DNA of 64,000 bases from Cafeteria roenbergensis (Eukaryota; Sar; Bigyra; Bicosoecida; Cafeteriaceae), in contig VLTN01000057.1 in NCBI GenBank assembly GCA_008330645.1, positions 174,013 through 238,012 on the forward strand. Direction: 5' to 3'. The notes beneath the pieces are model-generated. The model was not told the origin of the DNA. It saw only the letters and a list, made by a program, of their open reading frames with translations, and ran no database searches. The translations under genes and the position numbers were made by a program. Every line of letters begins with the position of its first letter. The stretch's first letter is position 1. This document shows, piece by piece, positions 10,201-18,718 of this stretch.

Positions 10201-13200
10201 CCTCCCAGCGGCCCTACGCGCCCGCATGCTCGTGGTGGTGGCGGCAGCGGCGGCGGCGGGCGGAGACGCCACCGGGGCGGAGGCGGCGAGACAGGCAGCG
10301 GCAGAGGCCTTCGTCGGCTCGCAAGAGTGGCAGGCAGCCTACGCAAGCTCCAACGCCTCGGCGACGTCGGCAGCGACGTCGGCAGCGGCGGAGGTGCCGA
10401 GTCAGACCACGACGTCGTCAGCTGCCGGAGCGGGCTCTGCCGGCTCTGCTCAGCGGGAAGCGCCGGCTGATGCGCAGGAGATGGCGGCTGCGCGTGCGGC
10501 GGTTTCGCGGTGGGAAACTCCGCTTGCCACTCTGTCTGCGGCGGGAATTTCGTCCGCGGCAGCGGCAGCAGCTTCAGCTGAAAGTGCGACTTCAGCTTCA
10601 ACTTCAACTTCAACCTCTGCAACAGCAACCGCGGCAGCGACCTCGTCGGTTGCTGGCTTGCTGGCAGCCGTTGCCGCTGAGGCGGCCGCCACGCCTGTGC
10701 TGGCCCTCCGTCGGGCATGCGAGCTGTCAGCTGACAGTCAGCTGACTCCGCGTGTTGCGGAGTTTATCATCCGCACGCTCTGCCAGGAGACGTCGGCAGG
10801 GTCGGGGGAGGTTTCCTTCGCGGGGCACACGCAGGCATGGATGCTTGCCCTCGGAGTCACTCATGCAACGGCTCTTTTCAAGCGGTGGATCAGCCGCAGG
10901 CAGTCGCAACGGCGCTGCGCCGTGGAGTCGATCGTTCGCTGGTCAGCTGACAGGGCATGTCCGTTGCACGCTGATACGGTGGAAATGTGCTGGCGACTCG
11001 CCGGTGCTGGAGGCGGTGAAACCGCTGCTAGCACCGGCACCGCCGCGGCAGTGCGTGCGCAAGTCAACGCAGACGCAGAGCTTGGGTACGGCTCTGCCGC
11101 ATCCGTTGCCCCGCTGGGACCCATCAGCTACCCATCAACTTTCGAAGTGAAGTGGAGACTTGATAATCTCGGCTCTGCCGGTAGAGCCCTCATCGGATCG
11201 GTTCCGGCTTGGCTGCAGCCGGGTCGCTGGCACGAGCCGTCGGCAGTGGGGCGAATGCTGTCCGCTGTCCGACGCCCGGGCTCTGCCGGCAGAGCTGCGG
11301 CTCGAGAGGATGAGTTGCTCTGCAGCGCGGCCAACGGTGGTGCTGCTGGCGGCGGCTGCGGAGCCGGTGGTGGTGGTGGTCACGGCGGCACTGGGTGCCA
11401 CGGCTTGGCTCACAGTGGTGGTGGCGGCCACGGCTTGGCTCACAGTAGTGGTGGCGGCCACGGCTTGGCTCACAGTGGTGGTGGCGGCCACAGGGACACG
11501 CGGCCGTCGTCGTGGCGACCCCGGCATGCGGTTTCGCGGGCAGGGGGCCGGAGTCGAAGTGGCTCTGCCAGCAACCTGCACGAGTCGGGTTCGTCCTGGA
11601 GCTCTGTCAGCGGCGGGCTGCGTCACGATGTTGGTCGTGGTCGCTGGCGGGGTCGCTGCCGTGATCCAGTTGAGGCTCGGCATGCTGGAGCGGCTCTACC
11701 GGACGCTGTTGACGTCCCAACAGGGCTCTGCCGCAGGATGGAAGATGCTGACTTGCCACCCCTGGTCGTGTCACCGGCCCAACGATTGGCCGAAGCCGCT
11801 TCTGTTTCGCGGGTGTTTTCGGCCAAGTCGGTTCGAGCCGTTGCAGCGTCACCTGCCCTGGACATCACCGGCGCATCAACGCCCAGTCATGGCCAGGTCC
11901 ATTGCGAAACCGTTGCTCGTGCTGCTGCGGCGTCGCTCCTGGCCGATGGCCACGAGATACGGTCAGCGCAGCGGCTGAAGTTGCCGGGGCGGAGTTTGGT
12001 GGAGTCAGACTCCGGCAAGCTGCAGGCACTGGCAGGCATTCTGCGCGAGCGCCTGGCCACGGGCAACCGCTGCCTGATATTTACCCAAATGTCAAGAATG
12101 CTCGACGTGCTAGAGACGTGGCTCAACGTGCACGGGTGGGCGTATCTCCGCCTGGACGGCGCCACGCCGGTGTCGGCCCGTCAGCAAATGATGGACCGGT
12201 TCAACGGCGACGACAGCATCCCCGTGTTCATCCTTTCAACGCGCGCCGGCGGCCTGGGTATCAACCTCACGGGCGCAAGCACCGTCGTGTTCTACGACAG
12301 CGACTGGAACCCGGCCATGGACGCTCAGGCGCAGGACCGCGCCCACCGCATCGGCCAGACGCGAGAGGTGGTCGTCTACCGCCTTGTGACGGCGGGATCC
12401 GTGGAGGAGGCCATTCTCCACAAGGCAGCGCAGAAGAAACGCCTCGTCGGCCTATCTATTGACCGGGGACAGTTCGGAGGCAGGGAGGCTAGGTCCGCTG
12501 AAACTGGTTCCGCAACTTCAACTTCAACTTCAACTTCAACTTCAACTGCAGCCGCGTCGGCTGGTGGCGCTGGCGGAGGATCCGCAGCCAACGCCGGCTC
12601 GTCAGTCGACGAAACCGCAGCAGAGCCGACAGCGGCTTCGTCGATCATGGGAAGGAGCGAGCTGGCCAGCCTGCTGGGAGTGGATCCGGGCTCTGCCACC
12701 GACGCCGACGTCGACGACACCGTGACGGCCGATGCGCTGGCCGCTGCGGAGGACGACGAAGATGCTGCTGCCGGCAGAGCCGCCGCTGCAGAGGCCGCGG
12801 CAGAGCTTGGGGAGTTTGGGGACGTCGAACAGACTTCAACGGCTCCTCAGCCCAAGGCACGGGCGGTTTCGTCAACTGGGCGAGGTGCTACAGCCGCGTC
12901 CAAGTCAACGCGCTTCCGCGAAACCGCGTCGACGTCGCGTCGGTCGGGTCCGTCGCAGTCGCCAACCGGCACAGAGGCGTCCTACACCCCAGGCGCCGGG
13001 TCTGGCGACGACGACGCTGACGGCGGCGACGGCGGCGGCGGTGCGGGAGCGACGGCTGACGATGGCGGCGATGCCGACCACGACCACGAAGACTACGGCG
13101 GTGACGACGACGGTGACGACGACGGTGACGACGGTGACGACGACGGTGACGACGACGGTGACGACGGTGACGACGCCACCGCCGCTGCGGCTGCTGCTGC

Positions 13201-16200
13201 TGCTGCTGCGGCGGAGGCGGAGGCGGAGTCACGTCTTGACCGGCTCTTGACGGAGGCCCCGGATGACGACGACTTCGACGAAGCGTCCCAACAACAGCAG
13301 AGCCAGCGGCAGAGCCAGGGTGGCGCCACTGCCACTCATGCCTCCTCCTCCTCCTCCTCCTCGTCGTCCTCGTCGTCCTCCGCCGCAGATGCCGGCTCTG
13401 CCGGTTCAACGGCCGCAAACGTTCTCGGAAGCTTCTCCGGGGACGGCAGAGCTGTGGTTGGGTCAGACGCCATCGCCTCAACGGCTGAGCGACGTCTCCA
13501 AACGGCAGAGCGGCGGTTTCGCGAGGTCGCATCGCGCCTGCGGCCGATGGAGCGACGCGGTATCGACTACCGTCAGACGGTCCGACCTCACCCAGCGGTT
13601 TCGCCAGACGTGATTGCGGCCGCGGAGGCTGCGTTTGAGGTGAGTGAACAGTCGTGGAAGAACGATCAGCTGATCGCGGAGCGTGAGGAGGCGGAGGCGG
13701 AGGCGGAGGCTGATGCGGAGCTGATGCTGCTGCGACAGGTCTCGTCGTCAGCCACCGACTCTGCCGGGGTCGACGGAGGCGTCGCAGCGGCGGAACGGCT
13801 CTACCGCGAGCGACTTCGGCTGTTGCGGGGTCAAAAGATGTGTCGTGAGCTGGACGGCTCTGCTTGGAGAGTGGTTGAGCGACGCGGTCGTCGCCGGGGT
13901 GCCGGGTGGGAGGTCGCGTGGGGCTGGACCAACATCGACACAGCGGAGTCACTGCCGCTGGGCAGGTGGCCTGTGCGCGTTCGCGCTTCGCTTGAGCGAC
14001 TCCGCGCCAAGGCCAGCGGGTGGGGGTCACTCCTCCGCATCAGCGGCATCGCATCACGTGTCATGTCGTGTCTCGACACAGCGGCAGCGCCGGCAGCGCC
14101 TGCAACGGCTGGCTGCAGCTCGGACCGTGTCTTCACCCCCACCCCAACCCCCACCCCCGTCGTCAGCGACCGGGTGGCGGCATCGCGCGTCTGCCGGGTG
14201 TGGTCGCGTGCGGCGAAACACCCGGCTCTGCTCATCGCGGTTTCGCCGCCCACTGCCACTGACGTGGTTTCAGCCGCCGAAGCGGGAGGTGACGGCCGGC
14301 AGAGCTGTGCCAGGGCCCGCGAGTGGCCCTGCCACGTGGCGGGGGTCGGTGCGTTGAACCGCGCACTCGCCTTGGCTCGTGACGGTGAAACCGTCGCGCT
14401 GGCGTCCGGGGTGCACCCTGCTGGGACGGACGGGCGGTGCCTCACGGTGACCCGTCGAATCAGGGTGGTCTCAGAGGGAAGTGAAGCAGCTGCGGGGAGC
14501 CGTTGGGTCGGGGTCTCTGGAGCTGACGGGTGGCTGCTCGGAGACTCGGGCGACTGGGTCAGCGTGAGAGACGTCGCGTCGCTCAATGAGTACGACGCCG
14601 CCCTGACAGCCTCAGTCGGCGGGTGGAAGGTTCTGGCAAGCATGACGAAACCGCCCAAGGCGCCTAAAACGACGTCCTCATCCAAGTCCTCATCCAAGTC
14701 AGCTGCAAAGTCGGCTGCAAAGTCAGCTGACGCTGGAGGGGTGGGCGGGCCCACTGACGCGCGGCCGCTTGCAGTCTCGCTAGAGGGCGCGATCGTCATC
14801 CGGCCAACGCCGTCGCCGCCGTCGTCGCCGCCGCCGCCGCCAGTGTCGCCGCCGCCGCCGGAGGAGGACCACCACCAGCCGCCAGTCACTGCCGCGAGAG
14901 CCGGTGACTCGGCAGAGGCGCAGTCCGACGTGAAGCCCCGGCCCCCCGACATGCCAACTGACAACGACGTGAAACCGCTCGTTGATACTGACGAAACCGC
15001 GACTCCCCTGGAGCCGTCGACGACGCCAAGCCGGCCACCGACACGAAGTGAGTCGAGAGCCGGTGCAGCCCGCTCTGCCGGAAAGCGCCGACGTCGCAGC
15101 ACCCCAAAGGCAACCGCCGGTAGAGCCACACCGGATGCGGACGACGAAGACGGCCACAGTGTTCGGGGCGGCGGCTCCGAGAGCGGCCGCCGCCGGGGGA
15201 GCCGTCGATCGACGAGCACAGCCAAGGCGACCGATTCGGCGGCCGCCGCCGCCTCTGCTGCTGCTGCTGCTGCTGCTGCTGCCGCGTCTGGCGGTTTCGC
15301 CGCTGATGCCTGGCTGGAGGCGGCGGCGGCGGCAGCAGAGGCGGAGGCGAGCGCGCTGTCCAACGCCATCGGCAGAGCCACGGGCGCGGCGTCGGTCATC
15401 GCCGCCGCCGCTGCTGACGTCTCGTCACGGCGCTCCGTGGCTCTGCACCGTGCCTGCCATAGGCAGCGAGTGAGCGGAGTCGCTGTCGCATCTGGCATCG
15501 TGAGCGACGTGTCATGGACGAGCGATGCGGCTCTGCCGGATGACACTTCGAGTCAGTCTGCTCAGCACGGTAGCAACGGCAGAGCTATCAACGGCGACTC
15601 CGGTGCAGGCCGGGGCCGGGTCAGCGGGGCTGCGTCAGCTGACCACGCCTGGGTGTTCGCTTGTGACGACGACATCGTCTCTGAATCACCGGACAGTCAA
15701 TCGGCAGTCGCAGACACAGACGTGGCCAGAGCAGGCTGGGTCGTGCTGGAACCATCCGGCAGAGCCACTTCGTCGCCGACCCTGCCGCAGCTTTCCGTCG
15801 TCCCGATTCCAGGGGCGGATCGAGACCCTGTCAACGTCACGTCACGTCGCATCGCAGCGGCGACAGCGCGCCTGATCGCGCGTAGCACCGATGCCGCACG
15901 TGAAACCGCCGGCGACGTTGCTCCCGCCAACGCGTCCGACGCCGACGACGCCGACTCTGCATCCCAGCACATTGGAAGCCAGCTCAAGTCTACGGTGGCA
16001 TGCTCCTCGGTCATTCGTTTGACCGGACGACTGGTGTGGCAGGCACGCGGCGGGTCCATCACCGGCGTGTCCATCAGGGGCGTGTCATCCAAGGCGGCGG
16101 AGCCCGGCGTGGTGGCAGTGGACGGGGCCGGGGCCCACCTTGCCATGCACAGGTGCGAGGTGTGGGCCCCGCCGGGGGGTGCCAGGGGGCCTGTGGTCAC

Positions 16201-17449
16201 TGTCGGGGGTCCCTCGGTGACACTCTTTGCCGATGCCAGCGTGGTCCACGGAGGAGAGGCAGAAGCTGTCAGAGTGTCTCCGGGCGCGCGGTTTCACGCC
16301 CATCAGTCGCGCATCGCCGACGCATCAACGGATGGAATCGTTTTGGAGTGCCCAGCGCAGCCGCCAGCGCTGCAGGCAGGTGCCTCGTCGCCGCCAGCAC
16401 CCGCCTCCCCAGGTCCCGCGAAACCGCTGCCGCTGCTGGCGCTGCCGGTGGTGCTTCTCGACAGTTCCACGGTTCACTCCTGCGGCAACGCAAGCATTTG
16501 CGTGAAACCGCTCAACTCTGCAGCGGCCGCTTCCGCCGCAGGCTGCGTTGTCGCAGCGGTCAGATGTGACTTGACGGGAAGCAACGACGGGTCACTTCGT
16601 GTCTCTGTCCAGTCAATGGCAGGTCAGGCTGACCCAGCCAGCAATCTGGAAGAGCCCTCGCCCGGCAGAGCCGCTGGCGGGAGCGTATGGATCGCGGCGT
16701 CGCGGCTCGATGGCTCTGCCGGTCAATCACTCCGCGAAGCAACTGCAACTGCAACTGCAACTGAATCGGTGTCCCAAGACGTCGGCGGGGGGTCGGTCGA
16801 CGCAACTGGTGACACGTCGGCGTCGGCGCGTCGCTCCGCCCGCGAACGGCGATCGACCAGCCGCGCGGCGGGGCGGCACTCCCCTCCAGCGCCTGCGGCG
16901 ACGGTTAAGCAGGAGCCGGCGGCGGCAGCCGACGTCGCAACGGCACCACCACAGTCGTCGTCGTCGTCGTTGCAGCCTGTAACAGGCCCAGGGCTGGCTG
17001 GCGCTGCGTCGACATCCGCAGCAGCAGCAGCAGCAGCAGCAGCGGCAACAACAGCAGCACCAGCAGCAGCAGCCGTGCCCGTGCCCGTGCTCGCGTCTGA
17101 GGCGCCAACAGCTGGGCCGCCTGTGTCAGCGGGGTCCGATAGCGAGGCGACCACAGCGGCGACCACAGCGGCGACAGCGACGGCGGCGGCGGCGGCGGCG
17201 GCGGCAGCGCAGCGTCAGCAGTGGCAGCAAGCGCTGCTTGAGCGGCTGGCTGCTATCAGCGCCTCGCACACCGTCCTGATGGCTGCGCACTCCAAGGCGG
17301 TTGCCGAGAGTCAGGACGAGCTAGCTCTGCAGCTGCTGACGGCTCTGCAGCAGAATGCACAGGCCTACGCCTCACTTCACGCGGCAGCAGTGGCAGAGGG
17401 TGTGATTGCGGCCCCATCGGCCGAACCAAAGGCCGAGGGGAGTCAGTGA
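4232..17449 (+). CDS. SWR1/SRCAP-family chromatin-remodelling ATPase with F-box-like and beta-helix C-terminal extension
   Basis: A 4,405-residue ORF; the chosen ATG (MDAFLASFGAAAK) has a good context. Domains in order: a conserved acidic segment (276-370); HSA domain (913-962; HWDLLLDEMAWLSADYSEER) for actin-related-protein binding; a second, canonically placed copy of the acidic segment (1096-1190); SNF2 lobe 1 from about 1290, with Walker A DEMGLGKT at 1317 and DEAH at 1420, interrupted by a Ser/Thr/Ala insert near 1487-1555; an inter-lobe insertion of about 940 residues, a hallmark of the INO80/SWR1 class but very long; helicase lobe 2 (2594-2750) with DRAHRIGQT at 2702. The post-helicase region (LRPMERRGIDY, about 3102) resembles the segment after the ATPase in SRCAP. 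An F-box-like stretch (3267-3335) and a beta-helix repeat region (3374-4123) follow. Expected role: ATP-driven exchange of H2A for H2A.Z in nuclear chromatin. It is packed with the iterated motifs described in the findings. The core assignment is firm; the tail is inference. Confidence 0.93.
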   Translation: MDAFLASFGAAAKQQNASPARAVVKRPAAAAAPTPPQAASLAQPAVASTASCAPATARRPAQPRPDAGPSAGRTRRQPARDEAAAAPAAPKAPPRVPTIASSGGPAGGAGTGAETGAVSAAGAASAAAAGAAAAASSAAGNDDAPARRTRSARAAPSAAATSTRATSASSSSSSSSTHAPPAGDGPVMDAAPARLAQGERRRRRRAALPAAPAAGLADDRGRDDARAGGAARQQGASGGGAGAGGGGRGGGRADAAAGDDDDAAAAAASGDDDDDDDDDDDDDGDFDGAMTGPPSDDEDTLLEAEQADADEVGSSSACQSAELAALAEEETMPVEALLARYGGYTPSAGAVSSSGRDSKPPQAASTRASDAADAAAQPPAEGPRRQAADIPEGSNGSTLMAELVADVRTSRAESRAVAASSRANARRSMKRPRTETSDPAEPILPTSQPQLQPQPQLTSSSSSSSSSSAAPAAAAAAAAAAPPALRLAGQSATAAASSGPSFGQSSGHVELRATSLVQIGGRTAIALRPPTAKEDAAAVKSIQAATATEVAASSALALVVRRAGVVARLTELDADRDVTGLFFLGPAEPPSTSAGSKRAGSGSKSAKPRTPTATSATGAATATSTANGAARPWKPADYAGRWVRGGRSLLPTVPPVWVTGWELSVAPRPLFRAVSGVPSQRRATLLDTEPMEVDRAPVVTVGAVAVPTSPTAEQSRETAGAPVSDDTVEYWAPFIDPSVYDDDGGVAVAAARQSRRDEALRRAIVPLSPAEASAAQSTTAPPTPTSAAGAGDPGSARETAVSPSVTTVNARGRRARRLANQQRVLAQGSDAGPTLPRQASADAAVTGSAGAERSGVPSTAASGSAGAGERSGSVRRSWDPSLRETAAASAARLMEGAPPHTMLQPGPLEPPRNRSHWDLLLDEMAWLSADYSEERRWKDRQRKQLCQDVVAYWRAQETRNLRAARQAEARRRRRAALLAQEATRWWRGVDKVVMWRQRCRLEARRRATLDRQLAFLVGQVERYTAMLAEPGGDSEEVTAGDVVGDVVGSVANNDVGKDVGKDVGAAARRTDPGESPTRDASSDDDDDAAAAAGDKDDDDDDDDGDFDGAMTGPPSDDEDTLLEAEQADADEVGSSSAGQSAELAALAEEETMPVEALLARYGGYMPSAGAVSSSGRDSKPPQAASTRATDGALPDATGAATGPKPASKPASSSSSSSSASSSSSSSSLRPNPEVTASSASASAALGSAAEPSTSQASTSLTTSTKPPLATLPRPVGLYKVRIPFLLRRGHLLRAYQRQGLDWLVSLHDRRLNGILADEMGLGKTLQTVSLLAHLAAERCIWGPHLIVVPTSTLLNWEQELKRWAPALKVVTYYGSPRERRLKRQGWSGPNSMHVCVTSYSVVLQDAAIFRRRRWYCLVLDEAHFIKNFRSKRWQTLIQMPARRRLLLTGTPLQNSLMELWALLHFLMPHLFRSQSQFKEWFDKPLTGQVANATSTSTTGATATTTSTVTASSGSRSAGASAAAAGARAAVPGQTAGGSGRGSGSGSATGSTGADQVLVGRLHALLRPFVLRRLKREVATQLPAKREVAVLCRMSRRQRVLYEDFMSRSATRASLTSGGYMGMLRVLLSLRKVCNHPDLFEPRPIEEPLALPALPMALPMTVLAPGFAIVQGLAAGPGPPPRIGSGYCGVPLQLTSPSRAAAGYSSTATATATGGASHSSLTHAQAGGGANAGGFAGGAASSIRVPGIGIGHGLISSVSRADHGCGPRSSVVSLRAAIVSPSSVGQWMVTNASSDDATSKGNCNRSDSVQGQRPGASFRARQVTLLTGQDAAGEWPRLSVAEHSPAAHATARYACETAERAGALLRPRAGVGGGCGGGCGVGCGVGCGSSTRRAGATGATGRLSRTVPSAAAAAAAAAPWVDSVAQGVALSRLGLGTTTLLVQRGPRLSDALAADGITAASQAWLGGVGSAKSALDGALRAAEPGYPAASGLPAALRARMLVVVAAAAAAGGDATGAEAARQAAAEAFVGSQEWQAAYASSNASATSAATSAAAEVPSQTTTSSAAGAGSAGSAQREAPADAQEMAAARAAVSRWETPLATLSAAGISSAAAAAASAESATSASTSTSTSATATAAATSSVAGLLAAVAAEAAATPVLALRRACELSADSQLTPRVAEFIIRTLCQETSAGSGEVSFAGHTQAWMLALGVTHATALFKRWISRRQSQRRCAVESIVRWSADRACPLHADTVEMCWRLAGAGGGETAASTGTAAAVRAQVNADAELGYGSAASVAPLGPISYPSTFEVKWRLDNLGSAGRALIGSVPAWLQPGRWHEPSAVGRMLSAVRRPGSAGRAAAREDELLCSAANGGAAGGGCGAGGGGGHGGTGCHGLAHSGGGGHGLAHSSGGGHGLAHSGGGGHRDTRPSSWRPRHAVSRAGGRSRSGSASNLHESGSSWSSVSGGLRHDVGRGRWRGRCRDPVEARHAGAALPDAVDVPTGLCRRMEDADLPPLVVSPAQRLAEAASVSRVFSAKSVRAVAASPALDITGASTPSHGQVHCETVARAAAASLLADGHEIRSAQRLKLPGRSLVESDSGKLQALAGILRERLATGNRCLIFTQMSRMLDVLETWLNVHGWAYLRLDGATPVSARQQMMDRFNGDDSIPVFILSTRAGGLGINLTGASTVVFYDSDWNPAMDAQAQDRAHRIGQTREVVVYRLVTAGSVEEAILHKAAQKKRLVGLSIDRGQFGGREARSAETGSATSTSTSTSTSTAAASAGGAGGGSAANAGSSVDETAAEPTAASSIMGRSELASLLGVDPGSATDADVDDTVTADALAAAEDDEDAAAGRAAAAEAAAELGEFGDVEQTSTAPQPKARAVSSTGRGATAASKSTRFRETASTSRRSGPSQSPTGTEASYTPGAGSGDDDADGGDGGGGAGATADDGGDADHDHEDYGGDDDGDDDGDDGDDDGDDDGDDGDDATAAAAAAAAAAAEAEAESRLDRLLTEAPDDDDFDEASQQQQSQRQSQGGATATHASSSSSSSSSSSSSAADAGSAGSTAANVLGSFSGDGRAVVGSDAIASTAERRLQTAERRFREVASRLRPMERRGIDYRQTVRPHPAVSPDVIAAAEAAFEVSEQSWKNDQLIAEREEAEAEAEADAELMLLRQVSSSATDSAGVDGGVAAAERLYRERLRLLRGQKMCRELDGSAWRVVERRGRRRGAGWEVAWGWTNIDTAESLPLGRWPVRVRASLERLRAKASGWGSLLRISGIASRVMSCLDTAAAPAAPATAGCSSDRVFTPTPTPTPVVSDRVAASRVCRVWSRAAKHPALLIAVSPPTATDVVSAAEAGGDGRQSCARAREWPCHVAGVGALNRALALARDGETVALASGVHPAGTDGRCLTVTRRIRVVSEGSEAAAGSRWVGVSGADGWLLGDSGDWVSVRDVASLNEYDAALTASVGGWKVLASMTKPPKAPKTTSSSKSSSKSAAKSAAKSADAGGVGGPTDARPLAVSLEGAIVIRPTPSPPSSPPPPPVSPPPPEEDHHQPPVTAARAGDSAEAQSDVKPRPPDMPTDNDVKPLVDTDETATPLEPSTTPSRPPTRSESRAGAARSAGKRRRRSTPKATAGRATPDADDEDGHSVRGGGSESGRRRGSRRSTSTAKATDSAAAAASAAAAAAAAAASGGFAADAWLEAAAAAAEAEASALSNAIGRATGAASVIAAAAADVSSRRSVALHRACHRQRVSGVAVASGIVSDVSWTSDAALPDDTSSQSAQHGSNGRAINGDSGAGRGRVSGAASADHAWVFACDDDIVSESPDSQSAVADTDVARAGWVVLEPSGRATSSPTLPQLSVVPIPGADRDPVNVTSRRIAAATARLIARSTDAARETAGDVAPANASDADDADSASQHIGSQLKSTVACSSVIRLTGRLVWQARGGSITGVSIRGVSSKAAEPGVVAVDGAGAHLAMHRCEVWAPPGGARGPVVTVGGPSVTLFADASVVHGGEAEAVRVSPGARFHAHQSRIADASTDGIVLECPAQPPALQAGASSPPAPASPGPAKPLPLLALPVVLLDSSTVHSCGNASICVKPLNSAAAASAAGCVVAAVRCDLTGSNDGSLRVSVQSMAGQADPASNLEEPSPGRAAGGSVWIAASRLDGSAGQSLREATATATATESVSQDVGGGSVDATGDTSASARRSARERRSTSRAAGRHSPPAPAATVKQEPAAAADVATAPPQSSSSSLQPVTGPGLAGAASTSAAAAAAAAAATTAAPAAAAVPVPVLASEAPTAGPPVSAGSDSEATTAATTAATATAAAAAAAAAQRQQWQQALLERLAAISASHTVLMAAHSKAVAESQDELALQLLTALQQNAQAYASLHAAAVAEGVIAAPSAEPKAEGSQ
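5057..5340 (+). repeat. Upstream copy of duplicated SWR1 acidic segment
   Basis: This block repeats at 7517-7800, offset by exactly 2,460 bases (820 codons, in frame), with four mismatches by eye over about 284 bases. It encodes GDFDGAMTGPPSDDEDTLLE through MPVEALLARYGGY. It lies before the HSA domain, whereas SWR1-family proteins carry this segment after HSA. Confidence 0.95.
7517..7800 (+). repeat. Downstream (canonical) copy of duplicated SWR1 acidic segment
   Basis: This is the second copy of the 5057-5340 block, between HSA and the SNF2 ATPase, the usual place for this segment in SWR1/SRCAP/PIE1 proteins. The near-identity, including synonymous sites, points to recent duplication or gene conversion. 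Confidence 0.95.
9344..9368 (+). repeat. AACTGC hexanucleotide microsatellite in SWR1
   Basis: Four copies of the hexamer CAACTG, read here as alternating Thr-Ala. The same hexamer recurs at 16739-16763, and a variant (ACTTCA) runs at 12514-12546 in the same gene. Confidence 0.9.
11399..11488 (+). repeat. 30-bp tandem repeat, three copies
   Basis: Three in-frame 30-base units encode HGLAHSGGGG-type decapeptides. They lie within the long insertion between the two helicase lobes of the SWR1 ATPase. The units differ by about one base. Confidence 0.95.
16739..16763 (+). repeat. AACTGC hexanucleotide microsatellite in SWR1
   Basis: Four copies of GCAACT encode alternating Ala-Thr near the SWR1 C terminus. 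It is one of at least half a dozen such runs in the window. Confidence 0.9.
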
Positions 17450-17944
17450 GCGCCTCCCAGCGGCGCCCGGACAGGCGCCCGCCCCAAAGCCGCGAAACTC
17501 CGCATGCGGCCTTGTGGCCATTGCTAGCCTGCCCCGCTCAACTGCAGCCTGGCTGTGACTGGTGCGTGACTGGCATGTGACCCCTTCACGCGCTGGCGTT
17601 GCTTGCTGCGCCCAGTGCCCGAGGGTTGCCGTTGCGCACCCATTCGCCAAATCGACGCCACACGCGCATGCAGCAGTTGATTGCTCCGGCCGCCTATCAG
17701 CCGGCGCTGAGCGGCTTTGGCCCTCGCTCGCGCGCTCGCGACGCGCATTGACCGGCATCGCCCGTGTGACTGGCTGGCGCGAGCCATCACACTGCGGTGC
17801 GCCCCAGACCGGCGGCCCTTTCAACGCGCTGGGCTGGGCAAAGGCACGGCGATCTCACGCGTTCCCATGCACGCGCAGCTGTGAGCGTGCAGAGGGCCCA
17901 GCCATCGCACTGGCACAGCATCAGCTGCCACAGCGTCTCGCGGC
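17450..17944. other. Intergenic region between convergent SWR1 and SHIPPO genes
   Basis: A 495-base stretch between two convergent TGA stops. I see no conserved ORF, RNA gene or repeat. Both 3' UTRs must lie here. No AATAAA or TGTAA polyadenylation element is evident. Confidence 0.45.
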
Positions 17945-18027
17945 TCACGGCAGACGGTACTCGCGAACCATCGTCTGGCTGCCCGATGTCGGACTCCTGT
18001 TGTGCCTCTGGCCGCTGCCGCCGTTGC

Positions 18028-18058
<31 letters not shown>

Positions 18059-18718
18059 TCCGAAGCGGGTGGACTTGGCAAAGCCCCACGACGGCGAGCT
18101 TGCCTTGCCCGCCTGCGAGATGCGCCCGAAGGCGGTGCTGGGCAGCGCTGTGGTGGGGCCCGGAGTGTGCCGAGACGTGAACCTGTCGTGCGCCATGGGC
18201 GTCCGGCCACTGATGCGGCTGCCCCGCACCTTGCTTCCAATCGTCCCCACTTGCGGGACATACGCGTTTGGCCCGGGGACGGCCGCCCTCAAGGCCGGCT
18301 CTGGCTGAAATCGCGCTGCTTTTCCGAAACCGGAGGACCTGGTGGCCGGCCTGCTGGGCGACTGTCCCAGCTTCGCCCCCGCCAGCTGCAGCGGGGCAGA
18401 GGCCGCACTGGATCGCTTCGCAGCGTGAGCGACGTCCCGAAACGCGGTTCTGCCGCTCATGCTGGCGGCCCTCGACGAGCGAATGGGCGGGATGGAGTAG
18501 GCACCCGGGCCAGGACTCGCAGTTGTCCCGAAGCCGCCACGGTACCGGCCGCCCATCGAGAACGAGGGAGACACTGGCCGCACTGGTGACAGGTCGGGCG
18601 CACCGAGCGGTCCAGGCGTCTCAGGGTGCTCGGGGGGACGCCGTGTGCGGCCAGACATGGTGAACGCCGGAAGCGACGGCCTCCCGGACACCGCCTGGCG
18701 CCCCACGCTGGCATCCAT
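17945..18718 (-). CDS. SHIPPO-repeat (ODF3-like) flagellar protein
   Basis: A 257-residue Pro/Gly/Ser/Arg-rich protein with recurring SHIPPO (STPGR) signatures: MSGRTRRPPEHPETPGP, then FSMGGRY followed by SPGPGAYSIPP, MSGRTAF, VPGPNAYVP, ISGRTP followed by HTPGP, and WGFAKSTRF. The family (ODF3/CIMAP and related proteins) consists of short repeat proteins of axonemes and microtubule-associated structures. A role in the flagellum is therefore inferred. The C terminus has a poly-Gly run and a basic tail. The ATG at 18718 is the first in frame and precedes the first repeat. The gene is divergent from the tRNA methyltransferase gene. No intron is needed. Confidence 0.8.

Noticed and set aside
11399-11488. 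Possible CRISPR-like array
   Set aside because: The units are contiguous 30-bp in-frame coding repeats with no spacers, in a eukaryotic gene.
12888-14030. 380-residue minus-strand Arg/Pro-rich ORF inside SWR1
   Set aside because: It is a shadow of the SWR1 frame. Sense-strand sequence carries recognisable motifs and the antisense frame none.
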